This document shows, piece by piece, positions 46,083 through 58,300 of a stretch of 64,000 nucleotides of DNA (positions within the stretch are counted from its first letter, which is position 1; each line of letters starts with the position of its first letter). Made by a program: the position numbers and the translations under genes. The notes below the pieces were generated by a model, which had not been told where the DNA came from, did no database searches, and saw nothing but the letters and a program-made list of their open reading frames with translations. The stretch is from contig CM032665.1 in NCBI GenBank assembly GCA_019095985.1, positions 38,132,160 to 38,196,159 of the forward strand. The letters run 5' to 3'. This stretch comes from Streblospio benedicti. Its lineage: Eukaryota; Annelida; Polychaeta; Spionida; Spionidae.

Positions 46083-48286
46083 CTGTAGACCCACCTTGCA
46101 GTGGAATGTGCCCCAGGCATTAATAGGCACGTATACGTATGTGAAATCCAATTACAAACACCTACTTTTGATACATACCTATCAAACCACCAATTTTATT
46201 TCCTCTTTACTTACTCTGGTCCTGAGAAGGTTCACATTCAATCAGCATTACTGGTTTTCTTTAATTCTAATTATATAAACAAAGGCGTGGCTAGGCTAGA
46301 GAGATTTGGACAACACATAAAATTGGACGATGTTGGGGACCTGTAGTCTTCACTTCTGCCTGGTGTGCTCATCAATCAATATCATCGTGTCCCAAAGAAA
46401 CATAGTCACAAGACAAGTAAGATCCATGACCTTGTACACACCTACCCCTTACCCGATATCATGGATCTGCTTCTGGTATTCGTATATGTTATTCATAATC
46501 ATCATTGCATTCTAGTTTCTAAATAAGGCGTGGCGTTATTGCTTCACTCGCCACGTTTCCTTGTTGACTGGGAAATCGTATTTACACAAGGAAATCACCG
46601 CACTATATTGCTTATCACAACAGTGCATTGCATTCCAGACACTCTGATCACGTGTCAATGTCAAAGGTTCATAAATGGCTTATGGGTGACACCAGGCTTC
46701 CCGGTAACCCCCATTAGACATATAGCCGCACGATCAGACTGCATGCTGTCTCTGTTCCGCATATACTACTACTACCCCTTCTAATATTAGTATGTCCATA
46801 TTGTCTCTATGCCCACTAGATTTCTGTTACAGAAATACGAAATATACCGTTATTATGAATTAAGGCGTTCTTTACGTTTATTACAAAAATCATATGAATA
46901 GTTAGAAAGTTGCCGAGTAATAAGCGCCATGCGGGCGGCTGACGATGGGTATGAGCGGGCGGAAAATTGGATTTCATTTCTGAGAGGTGTTCTTTTTTAT
47001 CTTTTCGGGTTTTTTTTCCATTTGTCTGATGTCGCAATTAGGGAATCGTTGAGTGGAGGCACAGAGGGAGCGTCGGGACACAGTCGGGATATCCACGGGA
47101 CCAGGAGGAGTCTGTATACCTTCAGATTCAGATTCAGATACAGTCGGAGTCATTGGGATAGGGGCCGGGACCTACAGGAACAGGACTGACGACAGAGGAT
47201 ACTGGTGCTTGCAGCGAACTGTCGTCAGAGCCAAGACAACAGGCACAAACACAAGGATACACTTCCATTATCCAAACAAACAGTGTAAGTCTCTATTCTG
47301 CTATCATAATATTGTCAAAAACTATGAAAAGAACACAAAGAATATCCAACGCGATAAGGCCCTAAGTCAGTCCTTCCTCTGTGAGCGGTTGGCCACGTGT
47401 TTAAGAGTCGCTAGCAAGGGAGTATGCTGCATGAGGTGCCGCTTAAAAAAGGGTTGCCCTTGCAGCGAGACCGAGGGTGGGTGAGCGACCTGACTCGCAT
47501 TATGGTGAAATATTATTCTGAAATTATGAGCACCGTGGAATTTCCGTGAATGGGTTGGAATGAATGAACATCTTAAGCATTAGTCCACATACTAACTGGT
47601 TAACAGCTCTTTGAAACATTTGATTTTTATGACATACACATACACTCAAGATAACAATGAGTTAACATAACATGGGTACATCATGTGGTTTTCTTTATAC
47701 ATGCAGCTTTCTATTACTTTAAACTTGGCATAGTGCGCCTATTGTATTGGTAAACCCAAGCGTTGAGATAACAAAATAGAAATCTGCAAGAAGTAAAATG
47801 CTGTAAATCGATCATGTAGCCCGCTACAACTACATCGTGCACCGGTCTATTAATAAGCACTAAATTAATTTAACAATAGACTAACTTTTCCATAGATCTA
47901 ATACAGCATATATTGACAGCAGCAGGAAAATCGCTTCTCCGCGAGTGATCATACCGGCGTCCTCGAATTAAAGAAACAAAGTGTGAATTAGGTGAGTGTT
48001 TGGCGAACAAAGACATCTTGTGAGATCAATGAGGCCGTTGTGTACGGTAATTACCAACGGTTAATTGTCGTGTATCAAGCCTAATACAAAATCTATATGT
48101 TCGCAAACAAAAAGTCCTTCGACAAGGGGATACCAATTGTCTTTAGATGGCAGCACCAAGAAAACATATGGATAGAATACACGTACCGTGTAACAGACGC
48201 TATTTATACAACCTTACCAATACCTTATAAACCATTGCCTTATTTGTGTGTGCATGCAATGTAGTATAGAAGGCTATCGGCATGAT
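46083..48286. other. Intergenic DNA with an unexplained 143-codon frame
   Basis: The frame at 47053-47484 (plus) is the longest uninterrupted one in the window. It has a Ser/Asp repeat early and a Cys- and Lys-rich end (CCMRCRLKKGCPC) and contains a possible donor at 47284. No known domain is seen. It could be chance, a transposon fragment or a terminal exon. Confidence 0.25.
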
Positions 48287-48575
48287 CAGGGCCGGATCCA
48301 GCGGGGGGGCTCGGGGGGCTCTAGCCCCCCGCCCCCACAATTTAGCCCCCCCTTCTCCCACCAAACTACCTCATTTTCATAGTTTTTTTTTCATGAAATC
48401 CCGTAAGTGAGCCCCCCCCCCCCTTTTCCTTATGTTTTCCTTACGTCCCTTTTCCAAAAACCTGGATCTGCCCCCACGCACGGACAACCCCCCCCCCCCC
48501 ACACACACACACACCCCTCTCAAAATTTGAAAATTAGCCCCCCCCCCGGGTCTCAAATTTTTGAATCCGGCCCTG
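48287..48575. mobile_element. MITE with terminal inverted repeats
   Basis: Ends are CAGGGCCGGATCC and GAATCCGGCCCTG (inverted), flanked by ATGAT on both sides as a possible target duplication. The 289-base body is rich in C and G runs and has no open frame. The CAGGG start is like hAT elements, but those leave 8-base duplications, so the superfamily is uncertain. Confidence 0.75.
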
Positions 48576-51500
48576 ATGATCATGAACATATTTTAATGTT
48601 TAAATTCATGGAGATTTGAAAGTACGTTATGTTGAGTTCTGCATATTTTGGGGGCTCCTACTCCGGAATATCATCGGTAGTTAAACACGTCCTATGGGTC
48701 ACTGCACAACTGAAATCAATGCGGTCATAGGCCTGTAATATCCCTTTATGACACAATTGTAAAAGAAAATGCCCATGCATGTACATTTTGAAATGTCCAT
48801 TGCTTGCAACATAATGAAGATATTGGTGTACCATTTACGCTGCCGTTGTGCATGCTTCATCATTTGCCAGGTGAGCGAATAGTGCGAAATGCAAACGGCA
48901 GTAATTAAAAGATCAATTGCCATTGTAGGAATTGCTTGTGAAGTGTTTGGGGCTTAACACATTATCAATAATCGCACAAGAACCAGGTTATTTAGGAAAG
49001 TGGTATGGGCGTACAACAATGTACATTTTGTTCTTTGTTCATGGTTCATGGGAATTCTTACGGTGACGTTTTGGTTGGGTCTCATTCATTTACAGTGTAA
49101 TTACACTTGGTACTTACTGGCGGGCTAAATGCCTCTTCCATGTGCACATGCACACAACTGTAATGAGGTATGAAGGTACTTTCCCTTTACAGGTAGGCGG
49201 AGGTATTTTAAATAAGAAATAATCATAGAGTTATGATATAACAAATTGTTGGGGGTGAATGTCTGAAGTTCTTGTGAACGTTATTGAGAGTTAATAAATA
49301 TACAGCAAGGAAATTGATCATTTGTTGTTCCCGGAAAGTCAAGTCACGTTTTAGTTTTAAATCATTCACATTAACATGTGCGTTAATGCAAGATTGGTGC
49401 ATATTGCAGGGAGGGAACTAAAGAACCACATTTGCTTAATCACTGGTAAATTTATGACCTAACGATTTCGCTAACTGGCTGGCTGGCTAGGTGACTTTCT
49501 TGCTGGATTTTTGACTGGCTTTCTGGCTAGCTCTTTAACTGGCTTACATGGTCGACCGAACGTGTGAGGCATTGACGGACAAAATAGTAAGCTAACAATC
49601 TAAAAGTTTGAGTGACTGACTGAATAGTTGTATGGTGGTCTAACGATCAAGCACTCAAACTTAGCACTGTCATATCCAGACATAGAGGAAGTGCTAAGAG
49701 GTATGCACAAGATAGCATCATCAATCCTTACAAAAAATATGTAGTTGAACCCAATTAGCAAAGGCAAAACTAGAACTTGGAGAGATTTCAACCTAAAGAG
49801 TGAGATCGTGCCTCCCTGGGCCTAGACATCTAATGATGCACCTTAGCTTATTACTGTGGTATCACAACTTAAACAAACACTCTTTCAACATCATCATGTC
49901 CCCCGTTTCCTTGTCTAATTGAACACCTAATATGGAAGAAAATGTCGCTTGGTACGTTTGCACCAGACTCCATTCAATAGATCAATGTGCACTAATGAGG
50001 ACATAACAGGGTGCTGTCTGGGCGCACCTCTCACGGCTGTTGCATTGTACCACTTCACGGACTCTGTTACGGTAACACGGGCTTCGTTTGGCTGATGATG
50101 TCTGGCTTAACAGTAGCAGATCTCCGGCGGGCGGGTGTTGGTCCTTCCGACTACGCACAAGATGTTCGTCATGGTGACTATGGTGTCAACTCTAGCTCCT
50201 CTACAGGCATATGATGACGGAAAACTGGGTACGTGGGGCAGGAGGGCCGCTGTCAGACATAGAACTCACCATGTAATGCGCTACATTACAATGTTTACAT
50301 TACACGACAGCTGTGCCTTTTTCGGGGCCTGGTCATAATATGCTTTTAGTATCCTGGATCTGCCACTTCGCGGTACAGCTCAAAACTATTTTCTTCATGT
50401 CTCCAAATCAACTTGCTCATGATTGGTATGTACTCCCGATGTGCATCTGAATCGCAGATTTACTAGCCTTTGTCAAATAATAGGCGCGAAGTTTTATATT
50501 TAAACCTTGACTGCTGATTACTACATAGGGCATCAGTTATTACAGTGTAAAATAATAACAGATCATGTAGGCCCCACGCTTGATTATGTGAATAAGTAAA
50601 GCCACTGTACACGTTGTTGACTCATCGTGCAAAACCGCTAGATATACTAAATATAATATTGGGCTTTGTTCTTTTTCATTTTCAAAACACAATGGCCAAC
50701 TAAAAAAGCAAAGTACCCTAATCATATTAAGTCTGGAGTAACTTGCCAATTTGTCGAATAACGTTAAGTGTGCGACACTCAATGGCCATCTTGTGTCGTC
50801 TGCTTATGCAACAATATGGCCGCCATTCCCGTCGTACCTCAGCAAAAATGGCCGCTCTAATGGGCGGCTTTAATTGGCCAACACAGCATTAAGGTCACGC
50901 TATGGGCCCCACACACCCACTTCATTCCAATTTATACGGGCTAATTGATGGACTGTCCCGATTGCATCATTCCATGATTTGCACGTGTCCTCACGTTAGC
51001 TCGTGACAAGTGAGATTTAATCGGGTTAAGGTGGCTGCGAAGGAACATGACTTGCAAAAAGGTGCAAACTGGCATATTAAGTTTCGCCGTGGAGATAAAG
51101 TTTTACGGTTATGGTCCGTCGACTAATCTGCTTGATTGACGTAAGAGACTTTTGTGCTTTGTGCATGATTTTTTTCTTCTATTTTGCGTGGATGTGGTTT
51201 ATTTCTATTCTCTCTCTATCGTCTTCAGTGTGAAAGCAATGCATGGACATGATTTTTTTTATTAAAAGCGTAAATCGTGTCGCTTTTGCGTTTGCCCAAA
51301 TTTATAGTTTTTTGTATACTATTGAAGCAATATATTATAGACGCTCCATGAAATCACGAAACATTTTACGCACCATATTTATAGGTAGAGGTTGTATTTT
51401 GATTTTACATGCAACTCAGCTCACTAGTTCTAAAGCAAAATGTGTTTAACCCTACTACAAAACGACACAAATATCATCTAATAAGAAGGCAACATTTTTG

Positions 51501-51727
51501 CAGTATATAAACGTGGCACTTACATGCCAAATATAGTAAAGTCAATGGATTGCTAATACCATATTGCAACATTGTTTGATGGAAATCCGACACAATTCTC
51601 ATAATAACAAAGGAGACAGAATTCTATGCACTGTATTACTGAAAAGCCTGTTGGACTTGTTTATTCTGCTTTCGTGGACTGTTATACATTTATAAGGAAG
51701 AGAAAAAAGTCTATCCGTGAAGCAGCC
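48576..51727. other. Intergenic DNA upstream of the stress-protein gene
   Basis: AT-rich, with a degenerate (CTGG)n stretch at 49473-49540. The promoter of the next gene should lie in its last part. A 67-codon frame at 50011 has no splice or family support. Confidence 0.45.
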
Positions 51728-51775
51728 ATGGCAAACCGCCCACTAGTGATGATCGCTGTTGATGAGACTCAAGAG
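51728..51775 (+). CDS. Stress-protein exon 1
   Basis: 16 codons from ATG to donor GTCAGT, phase 0. Includes strand 1 and the family Asp (VMIAVDETQE). The same frame is open upstream to 51626 but the ATG at 51728 has the better context. Confidence 0.88.
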
Positions 51776-52558
51776 GTCAGTGGTTTTACTTCATGTAGAA
51801 GTGTTAATTACACCCGATGCTATCATATTTGCTTAACCCCGGGAACCAACCCCACCCCCCTGCAACGTTATCACACGCAGACGTGACTTATAAAACATTA
51901 ATGCGTGTATGGTGTAGTCCCGGGTATACTTGCAAATGTTTGTAATAACACTATGATTTGATTTGACATTCTGTGATATCCTAAGGAGCCTGGAAATTTT
52001 ATAACGAATAAAACATTCAAATCCACATTAAATCCACATTACAACAATTTTAACCAACTAAGAACACGAAAAAGCTAGAAGACTGGACCAATACTGATCA
52101 CAGCTAAACAATAATACGTGGAATATACTGATAACAACGACAATAGGTACACATAACTGTGCAAAAACATTAAAAATAAAAGAAGCGTAGCAATATAAAG
52201 TATGCCTGGCAATTATTGGGTCCGTATTCTTGCCACCCACTATTGAAATCCATGCATCGCACTGAATCAGGGTGAAATAAATCAGTCGAAACCACAAGAC
52301 TACTCTGTACATGCACTCAGTCTTCCTGAAAATTTTGCTGGAATGAGATATTAACATTTGTTAATTTTTCCTTTGTGTTATCCAGAGTGAGGATGCAGTG
52401 CGCGTGTACGCACGCACCCTGCACGTTCCTGGACACGCACTGCTCGTTCTACACGTGCCAGAACTACCAACGATCGTCCAATCCTCTGCTTTTGGTGCCT
52501 CCACTGCGCAAGGAATTGTAAGCCATACCGATTGATTGATGATTGATTGATTGATTGA

Positions 52559-52590
<32 letters not shown>

Positions 52591-54730
52591 AATTGATTTT
52601 CTTATACATGTAGTAACATGGTGTACAATATGAATAACATATGAGAATATGATATACATATCATCCCAGCCATTCAAGGTTCATCAGTCATCTTTACAGA
52701 TACTAGATAATATTGAATTAGACTTATCAAATTAATATGAACACAAAAATATATATACAATTTACATAAAAGCTTAACATACATATCAAAGCAATATTCT
52801 ATATTCTATAAGTATGTAAGGAATATTTGCTATATGGTATACTTATAAATATAAATTAATTGCGTTACGGATAATGTTTCCATTGTCAATGTAGTGAAAG
52901 TGCCGCTTTTTTCTCATTTAGAGTAACAATTCATACCATTGTATTTGAAATAACCACTAAATTCAAATACACCTCAATCTATTAGCATGCAAAATTCTAT
53001 GAAGACTAACATTTTCCCCACATTGTAGTAGTCTTTTATAACCAGATTTTTGAGGAAGACTTAAGAAGAGCACAAAACACTGCACGGAATCTAAGAAAAA
53101 AGTATCGTGAACTGTTTGAAGGCTACGGTATATCTCATGTAAGTAGATATTTTAATCAAAATACCTTATTTAGAGCTTCTGTATAGCTTAGATAATTTAA
53201 GCCACTTATCCCCAATTTCACATAGGCGATGGTAGATCCAAATGTTCCAGAAGACGCCAGAAGCTTAGTGTTATTTTGAGGTGGACAGTAGGTGATCTGG
53301 CCTTCAAACTTGGAGTGATCTGGCTGTTTCGGTAGTGAATGGCACACTTCTGGCTGGTTCTAGGATAAACAAAATGTTATTCCCTTTCCTGTAAAGTAAT
53401 TTGTGTTTATTCGGCTTACAATTGGAAGCAATGAAAGCATCTGTTTCATCCGTTTGGTTATGGCCAATGCTGCACAATGCCACCCAATTTATGCTGTCTT
53501 CAAACTTTTTATCTTCTCGGGAGAAGTGATTTTGATTTTTCACCAGGTCTTTGGGCTCCCATTATGGAGCTGTTGGTCTTGATCATCTTTTTCGCTTTTC
53601 TTGGTCGTCCGGAGGGCTAAATTGATCATCCGAAATTCTTTCTGCTTAAAGGTGGCCTTGCTGACGATATTCATAAAGAGTACCCCATGTTGTGGTGTGC
53701 TATAAATTCCGAATGGTCCCATAACATGCATGAGCCTGCCTTTTCACCCAGTCCATCTGAAAGAACACAGACCGTTATTACAGACAATCCGATAAATCTT
53801 TGGACACAAAATATGCCCACGAGTCACCATCACAAAACTGGCAATATTTTATATATTTTTTCTTATTGTTTGGCGTCTAGAGCTATCATCAGCTATATGA
53901 AATTGGGGAGTTATCAACACATAAATTACAATAATGAATATTTTTTGTGAACGGATCTATAACCAGTGTAACAGCAACCTCAATCAGGAAAGCCGACTGA
54001 GATAAGAAAGCTTGCATTCACTTTATTGATGGCGTGTGTCCCTCTACAGGTGGAAATCCCGGCTGTCGAACCCACGCATCGCGTGGTGGGTCCGCTGGAC
54101 GTGGCCAAGGCTCTCGTGCGGGAGGTGAACAGGCACCGTCCGTGGCTGCTCGTGGTGGGCAGGCACCGCGGGGGCTGCGGCACCGCATTCAGGTACTCAC
54201 TACGAATGAAGCTTATGCGTTCATCTCACTGTTTTGCATGACCACTGCGTACACATGTTAAAGCCTCGCAACATTTAAGGTGTTAAAATTAGTCAGTGAT
54301 TTGATTTCAGTGATAGTAACTACTTTTAGATTTCTAGGGTAGGCCTACACTTGATAGAAGAGAGGTCCATATAATCGTATATTACATTGTATAAGCGTAT
54401 CACAACCCCTATTAGTATTGTTGTAGCATTGTTGCAGCATTATCTGCAAGCATAGAGATAACCTACCAATTCAACATCTTTTTGATACTATACCGTGCCT
54501 CCTCGTGTAGACGCTTGTCCCAAGGTTCCGTGGGCGCCCACCTTCTGCGCCATGCCCAGTGCGCCATCACGGTCATCACGGGCCGAGACCACGTCGCCAG
54601 GGCCACGGATGAGGAGGCACAGGAGGAGCAGCAGCAACAACAACAACAGCAGCAACAGCAGCAAAAGCAGCAACAGCAACAACAGGAGCAGGTGTTGGAA
54701 ATGCCAGATTCCGTGGTTGACCTGCTGTGA
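51728..54730 (+). CDS. Universal stress protein (UspA domain) with Gln-rich tail, 5 exons, complete
   Basis: Exons 51728-51775, 52386-52517, 53046-53138, 54050-54192 and 54511-54730 join in phase into 211 codons. The ATG sits in the strong context GCAGCCATGG. The fold reads clearly: strand 1 VMIAVDET with Asp12, then SEDAVRVYARTL helix and ALLVLHVPE strand, a long helix (EEDLRRAQNTARNL), a VEIPAVEP strand, the helix DVAKALVREV, PWLLVVGRHRG, and GSVGAHLLRHAQCAITVIT at the end. UspA proteins of bacteria, plants and invertebrates bind ATP through G-2x-G-9x-G-S/T; here the glycine loop is G128-x3-G132-x11-G144-S145, slightly longer than usual, so nucleotide binding is likely but not certain. The C-terminus carries about 20 glutamines (CAG/CAA mixed) after an acidic stretch, absent from typical members. 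These are cytoplasmic proteins of stress response. An untranslated 5' exon may exist. Confidence 0.92.
52386..52517 (+). CDS. Stress-protein exon 2
   Basis: 44 codons, acceptor TTATCCAG, donor GTAAGC, phase 0 to 0. Helix 1 and strand 2 (ALLVLHVPELP) of the UspA fold. Confidence 0.92.
52528..52597. repeat. (TTGA)n microsatellite in intron 2
   Basis: About 16 GATT units with two interruptions, starting ten bases after the exon 2 donor. Confidence 0.95.
53046..53138 (+). CDS. Stress-protein exon 3
   Basis: 31 codons, acceptor TTTATAACCAG, donor GTAAGT, phase 0 to 0. It encodes a long charged helix then GYGISH, leading into the next strand. Confidence 0.88.
53350..53915. repeat. Interspersed repeat, copy 2, in intron 3 of the stress-protein gene
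   Basis: Homologous to 30815-31210 in the same orientation, with extra internal sequence. Open frames here are on the minus strand, are not shared with the other copy and have no known motif. Confidence 0.7.
54050..54192 (+). CDS. Stress-protein exon 4: nucleotide-binding loop, first half
   Basis: 47 codons plus two bases, acceptor CCTCTACAG, donor GTACTC. Ends in PWLLVVGRHRGGCGTAF; the loop is split by the intron. Confidence 0.92.
54511..54730 (+). CDS. Stress-protein exon 5: GSVG motif, last strand, poly-Gln tail, stop
   Basis: Acceptor CTCGTGTAG. Begins RLSQGSVGAHLLRHAQ, the family's C-terminal motif, then AITVIT. The Gln tract spans roughly 54630-54690 with one Lys and mixed CAG/CAA codons. 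It closes with EMPDSVVDLL and TGA. Confidence 0.92.
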
Positions 54731-55310
54731 AGACAGGACTGGAATCATGGGCTGTTGCAATCTAGGTGTGCGATGTGGCTAGTGTATGACTGTGCTGTGG
54801 TAGAGAATTTTTGGAAGTATGTGTAGCTAGTGCTGTGTATTGAATCCATGGAGTGCTCGTATGAAGAGTGTTATTTTAGACAGTTTATTTATTTAGTCAA
54901 CTGCATGCGTAAGGTGATGTTCCAATTATGTGGTCTAAATGGCAACATATTTCGTCAAGTGAGTTGCCGATACAAGGTCACTCGACTTTTCCACTTTCAC
55001 ATGCAAACATGATCATAAGATAAATAATGAATATTAAGAGTAAAGACATGGTCGTGTTCATAACTCCTTGTATTTTAAATTGTAATTAGAACAGGTTTTT
55101 CTGAGTACTCTGAGAGTGTTGTGTCTAAATGAGGTGCGCTGCAAGCAAACGTTTTTTTGTGCGAACATGTGTGTAAATTTTAGATAGAGTAATCTCCAAA
55201 TATGATGTTTTGAAGTTATCACCTATTTAGTGTGCAATAGACGTGTGTACATGAAGTAAAACACTTTTATCATCCAATGTCGTATATTTGTATATTTAGA
55301 AAATACATCT

Positions 55311-55316
55311 AATAAA
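55311..55316 (+). terminator. Poly(A) signal AATAAA of the stress-protein gene
   Basis: AATAAA about 580 bases past the stop; the first exact hexamer in that stretch. Confidence 0.45.
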
Positions 55317-58300
55317 ATACTTTTAATAGATGATGCATTGCATTTGTATTTTACGAATAGAATTTCGGGGGGGGGGGTGCAACTGATAGTCCTTTACATG
55401 TTTTAGTCAATAGTGATTTACAATTTCTAAAATTAATTCTATATTTCGGGTTTCAAAAATATAGGCATTCACTGGCATATAAAGTCCGTGTGTTTGTTAC
55501 TTGCCCTTGTCCATTACACTTTTTGAGCATTTGATTTCTTCTAACCTCCAAAAACATTATCCAAGGCTGAAGAGGATTTTAAATTTTACCATCTATTTAT
55601 ATGATAATATGCTGAATGAATTTAATGATTAGTAAGAATGTGGAATACCGTGACATTTTTTATTGCTACAACATAAACTCCGTAGGCTCTATTTATTTAA
55701 TGACTCCAGTTCCAATGTATTATACAGTTTTGGCTTTCTTTGTTTTTGTCTACCTTGATCAAACACCTTATTCGCGCACTTCCTCTGCTGGATGTTGTGT
55801 GTTTTATCTTCCTGTACCACTATACGTATTCAATACACCCAATTTCTTGTAACAAGAATGTTTTGTTTTTTCTATGCATGGTAAAGAGTTTGATTAATAA
55901 ATAGACTATGTCTATGATACTTGTTCTATTGTAACCAAATACAAAATTGTGAAACTAAAACATTGGAAGGTCATATAAAGTCTCAATGAAATACAACCAA
56001 TATACATTGGTGGTGTTCATAGACACATTTATAAAAGATGTAATGTTTTAGTTTCACTGTTATGGCTTGGGCGACAGTGAATCTTGTGTATTGGGACTGT
56101 TTCGCGTACATTTTCATATCCAGTATACTATTATTTCAATAATCCAAACCATACTGAGTAGGTGGAGGCTACGATAAACCGTGGCGTGCCCATATCTTCC
56201 GAGGCTCTAGCTTTGTGCTGGATCTGTGAAGGCGTAAAATGGTTTGCTCTGCGTTGCCAAAAAATAACTTCTAGTTGAAAAAAGTAATGTGCGACTGGTT
56301 TGGATGACATGGTTAGCTTCTTCTCAACATGATTCGTAGCCATTTGTCGTCGCTTTGGCATTACAATGAATTGCACAATTCTAAAGCATACGACCAAGGC
56401 ATTGAATGTGTTCCTGAGTTCCCCGCGTCCGTTGCGCCACCTGTGCGCACATTCTTGCATCAGCCAGCAGGTGCTTTGATGTGGCTATTAGAGAGCACAT
56501 CCAGTCAACACGCCCTCGTCATTGTTGATGCAAGTCATTAATTTCATCAGCTACACTCGGGATCTCAGCCTTTAACAAGCACGCTCCTCTAATCCCCTCC
56601 GCATACACGTCTCTGAAAGGGGTGATAGAGGCTAGAAATTCCACCGCTTCTAATATCTTGCACAGAAGAAAAAATATTGGCTGAGAAAACACGGAACAAT
56701 GGCGCACGCCTTTTAGCGTCAATTTTTGTCGCTTTGATACTTGTTGTTGTTTGTCATTTAGGAGGCTCCGGACAAAGGGCGTGCTGATAGGGTTATGCCT
56801 AAAAACGTGTTTTGTCAGGCCATGATTGGTATAAAGCGACAGTGCTGCACCACAAGCTAATGTGCTGTTTCATTAGATTTTATTAAGCCTTTAACCTTTA
56901 TTGGTAGAGTGTTTGGGTTTGAGGCTATTTGGATTGAAATATGCACTGTAACAACCTGTTGAAAGGAGAGTTTTTCAATCTGCGGGAAACCACTTAAAGC
57001 CCAATCAGTTTGTGTTTATTACATTATGATATGATATTCAATGAAGGCAGAAGACATTTTCACGGGGTTTGATCTTGTTCAAAGTGGTGATTTTAATGGA
57101 TTTGAACCCCTACAGTGGTAAACAGGATTATTGAAGAACGTTTTTATGTGTCCGAATGTAAATTGATAAGTCTGTCTGGTGCCTATTGGCTAGTAAATAA
57201 GGCTTGCTATTATGACATTTTATTGAGTCTAACCTTGTTATATCAATGTAATAAACGCCAAACGGTCAGCATTGATGGCTGTGAAATCTCAGCAACCTCT
57301 TCACGTACATGGTTCACAGGTTGGTCAGTGCGTTCCCCATTATGACTGGTAGCTTTACTGTACCATGCAAACTCTAATCGCCGTTGGTTCCGACGTAATT
57401 CTTCTATTAAATAAGAGTTCTAATGTATATTGGAATTATATATTTATCCCTGTTTGTATAACCACGTTTTTGAACAGCCATTACAGTGTTCCCCAGGGGA
57501 TTGTAAAGAAATGAAATCATTATGGTATGATTTTCATGACACCCGCCTACATCATTTTATTTAAATTTCACCACCTCCTAAAATTGATACTACTTTTCAG
57601 GCCACCTCAGGCCACCTAAATATATCAATTTGAGTGTTTCACCCCCATCACCCCCACCCCCACCCACTCTTTAGTATTTCATGCTACTCCCCGTGGTACC
57701 CCTCCTACTACATTCATGGAATCCGTAGATCCTTTTGAGGTATTTAAACGTGGCCTGACATACATGTATATCCTATCTACCTGCCAATAATTACATGCAT
57801 AATATCATATTTTAGTGTCCATATAGTCAAAAATTCATTTTTAGTATCTCTCCTCAAGTTGTTAAACCTTTATGGGAAAATACTTCCCATTCACTCTGAA
57901 TATAACAACGTTCAAATATTGCCTTTACAAACATACATATAAGAGGGTTATCTGGCTTGGTTTATTGCACGTGTTAGACCATCCCATCTCTGACATCCTA
58001 ACAATGACAGACATTCACAACCAGTCATCTTGCAAATCAATTATCTATCCAACCAGTCGCTCAAGATTCAATCAAAGAGTTAAGTAGGGTTCTCCATCTA
58101 CTAAATCTACACATTTGCGACATTTTAGATACACATGCGACAATAGTCACGTGCGCAAACTCCACAGAGACGAAAAAACGCATATTCACGGCAGTTGGTG
58201 TCCGAAAATCACATCTGTTTGCAACCAAACGAAAATTGAATTCGCTTAGTTGGAAGAAACAAAATCAAAAGCTTGAAAAGGTACTTTTGATGTTCATGAT

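Noticed and set aside
54488-54760. Minus-strand frame with poly-Leu
   Set aside because: Antisense of the Gln-coding CAG/CAA tract of the stress-protein last exon.
56131-56460. 109-codon minus frame
   Set aside because: No splice sites in phase, no motif, ordinary AT-rich composition.
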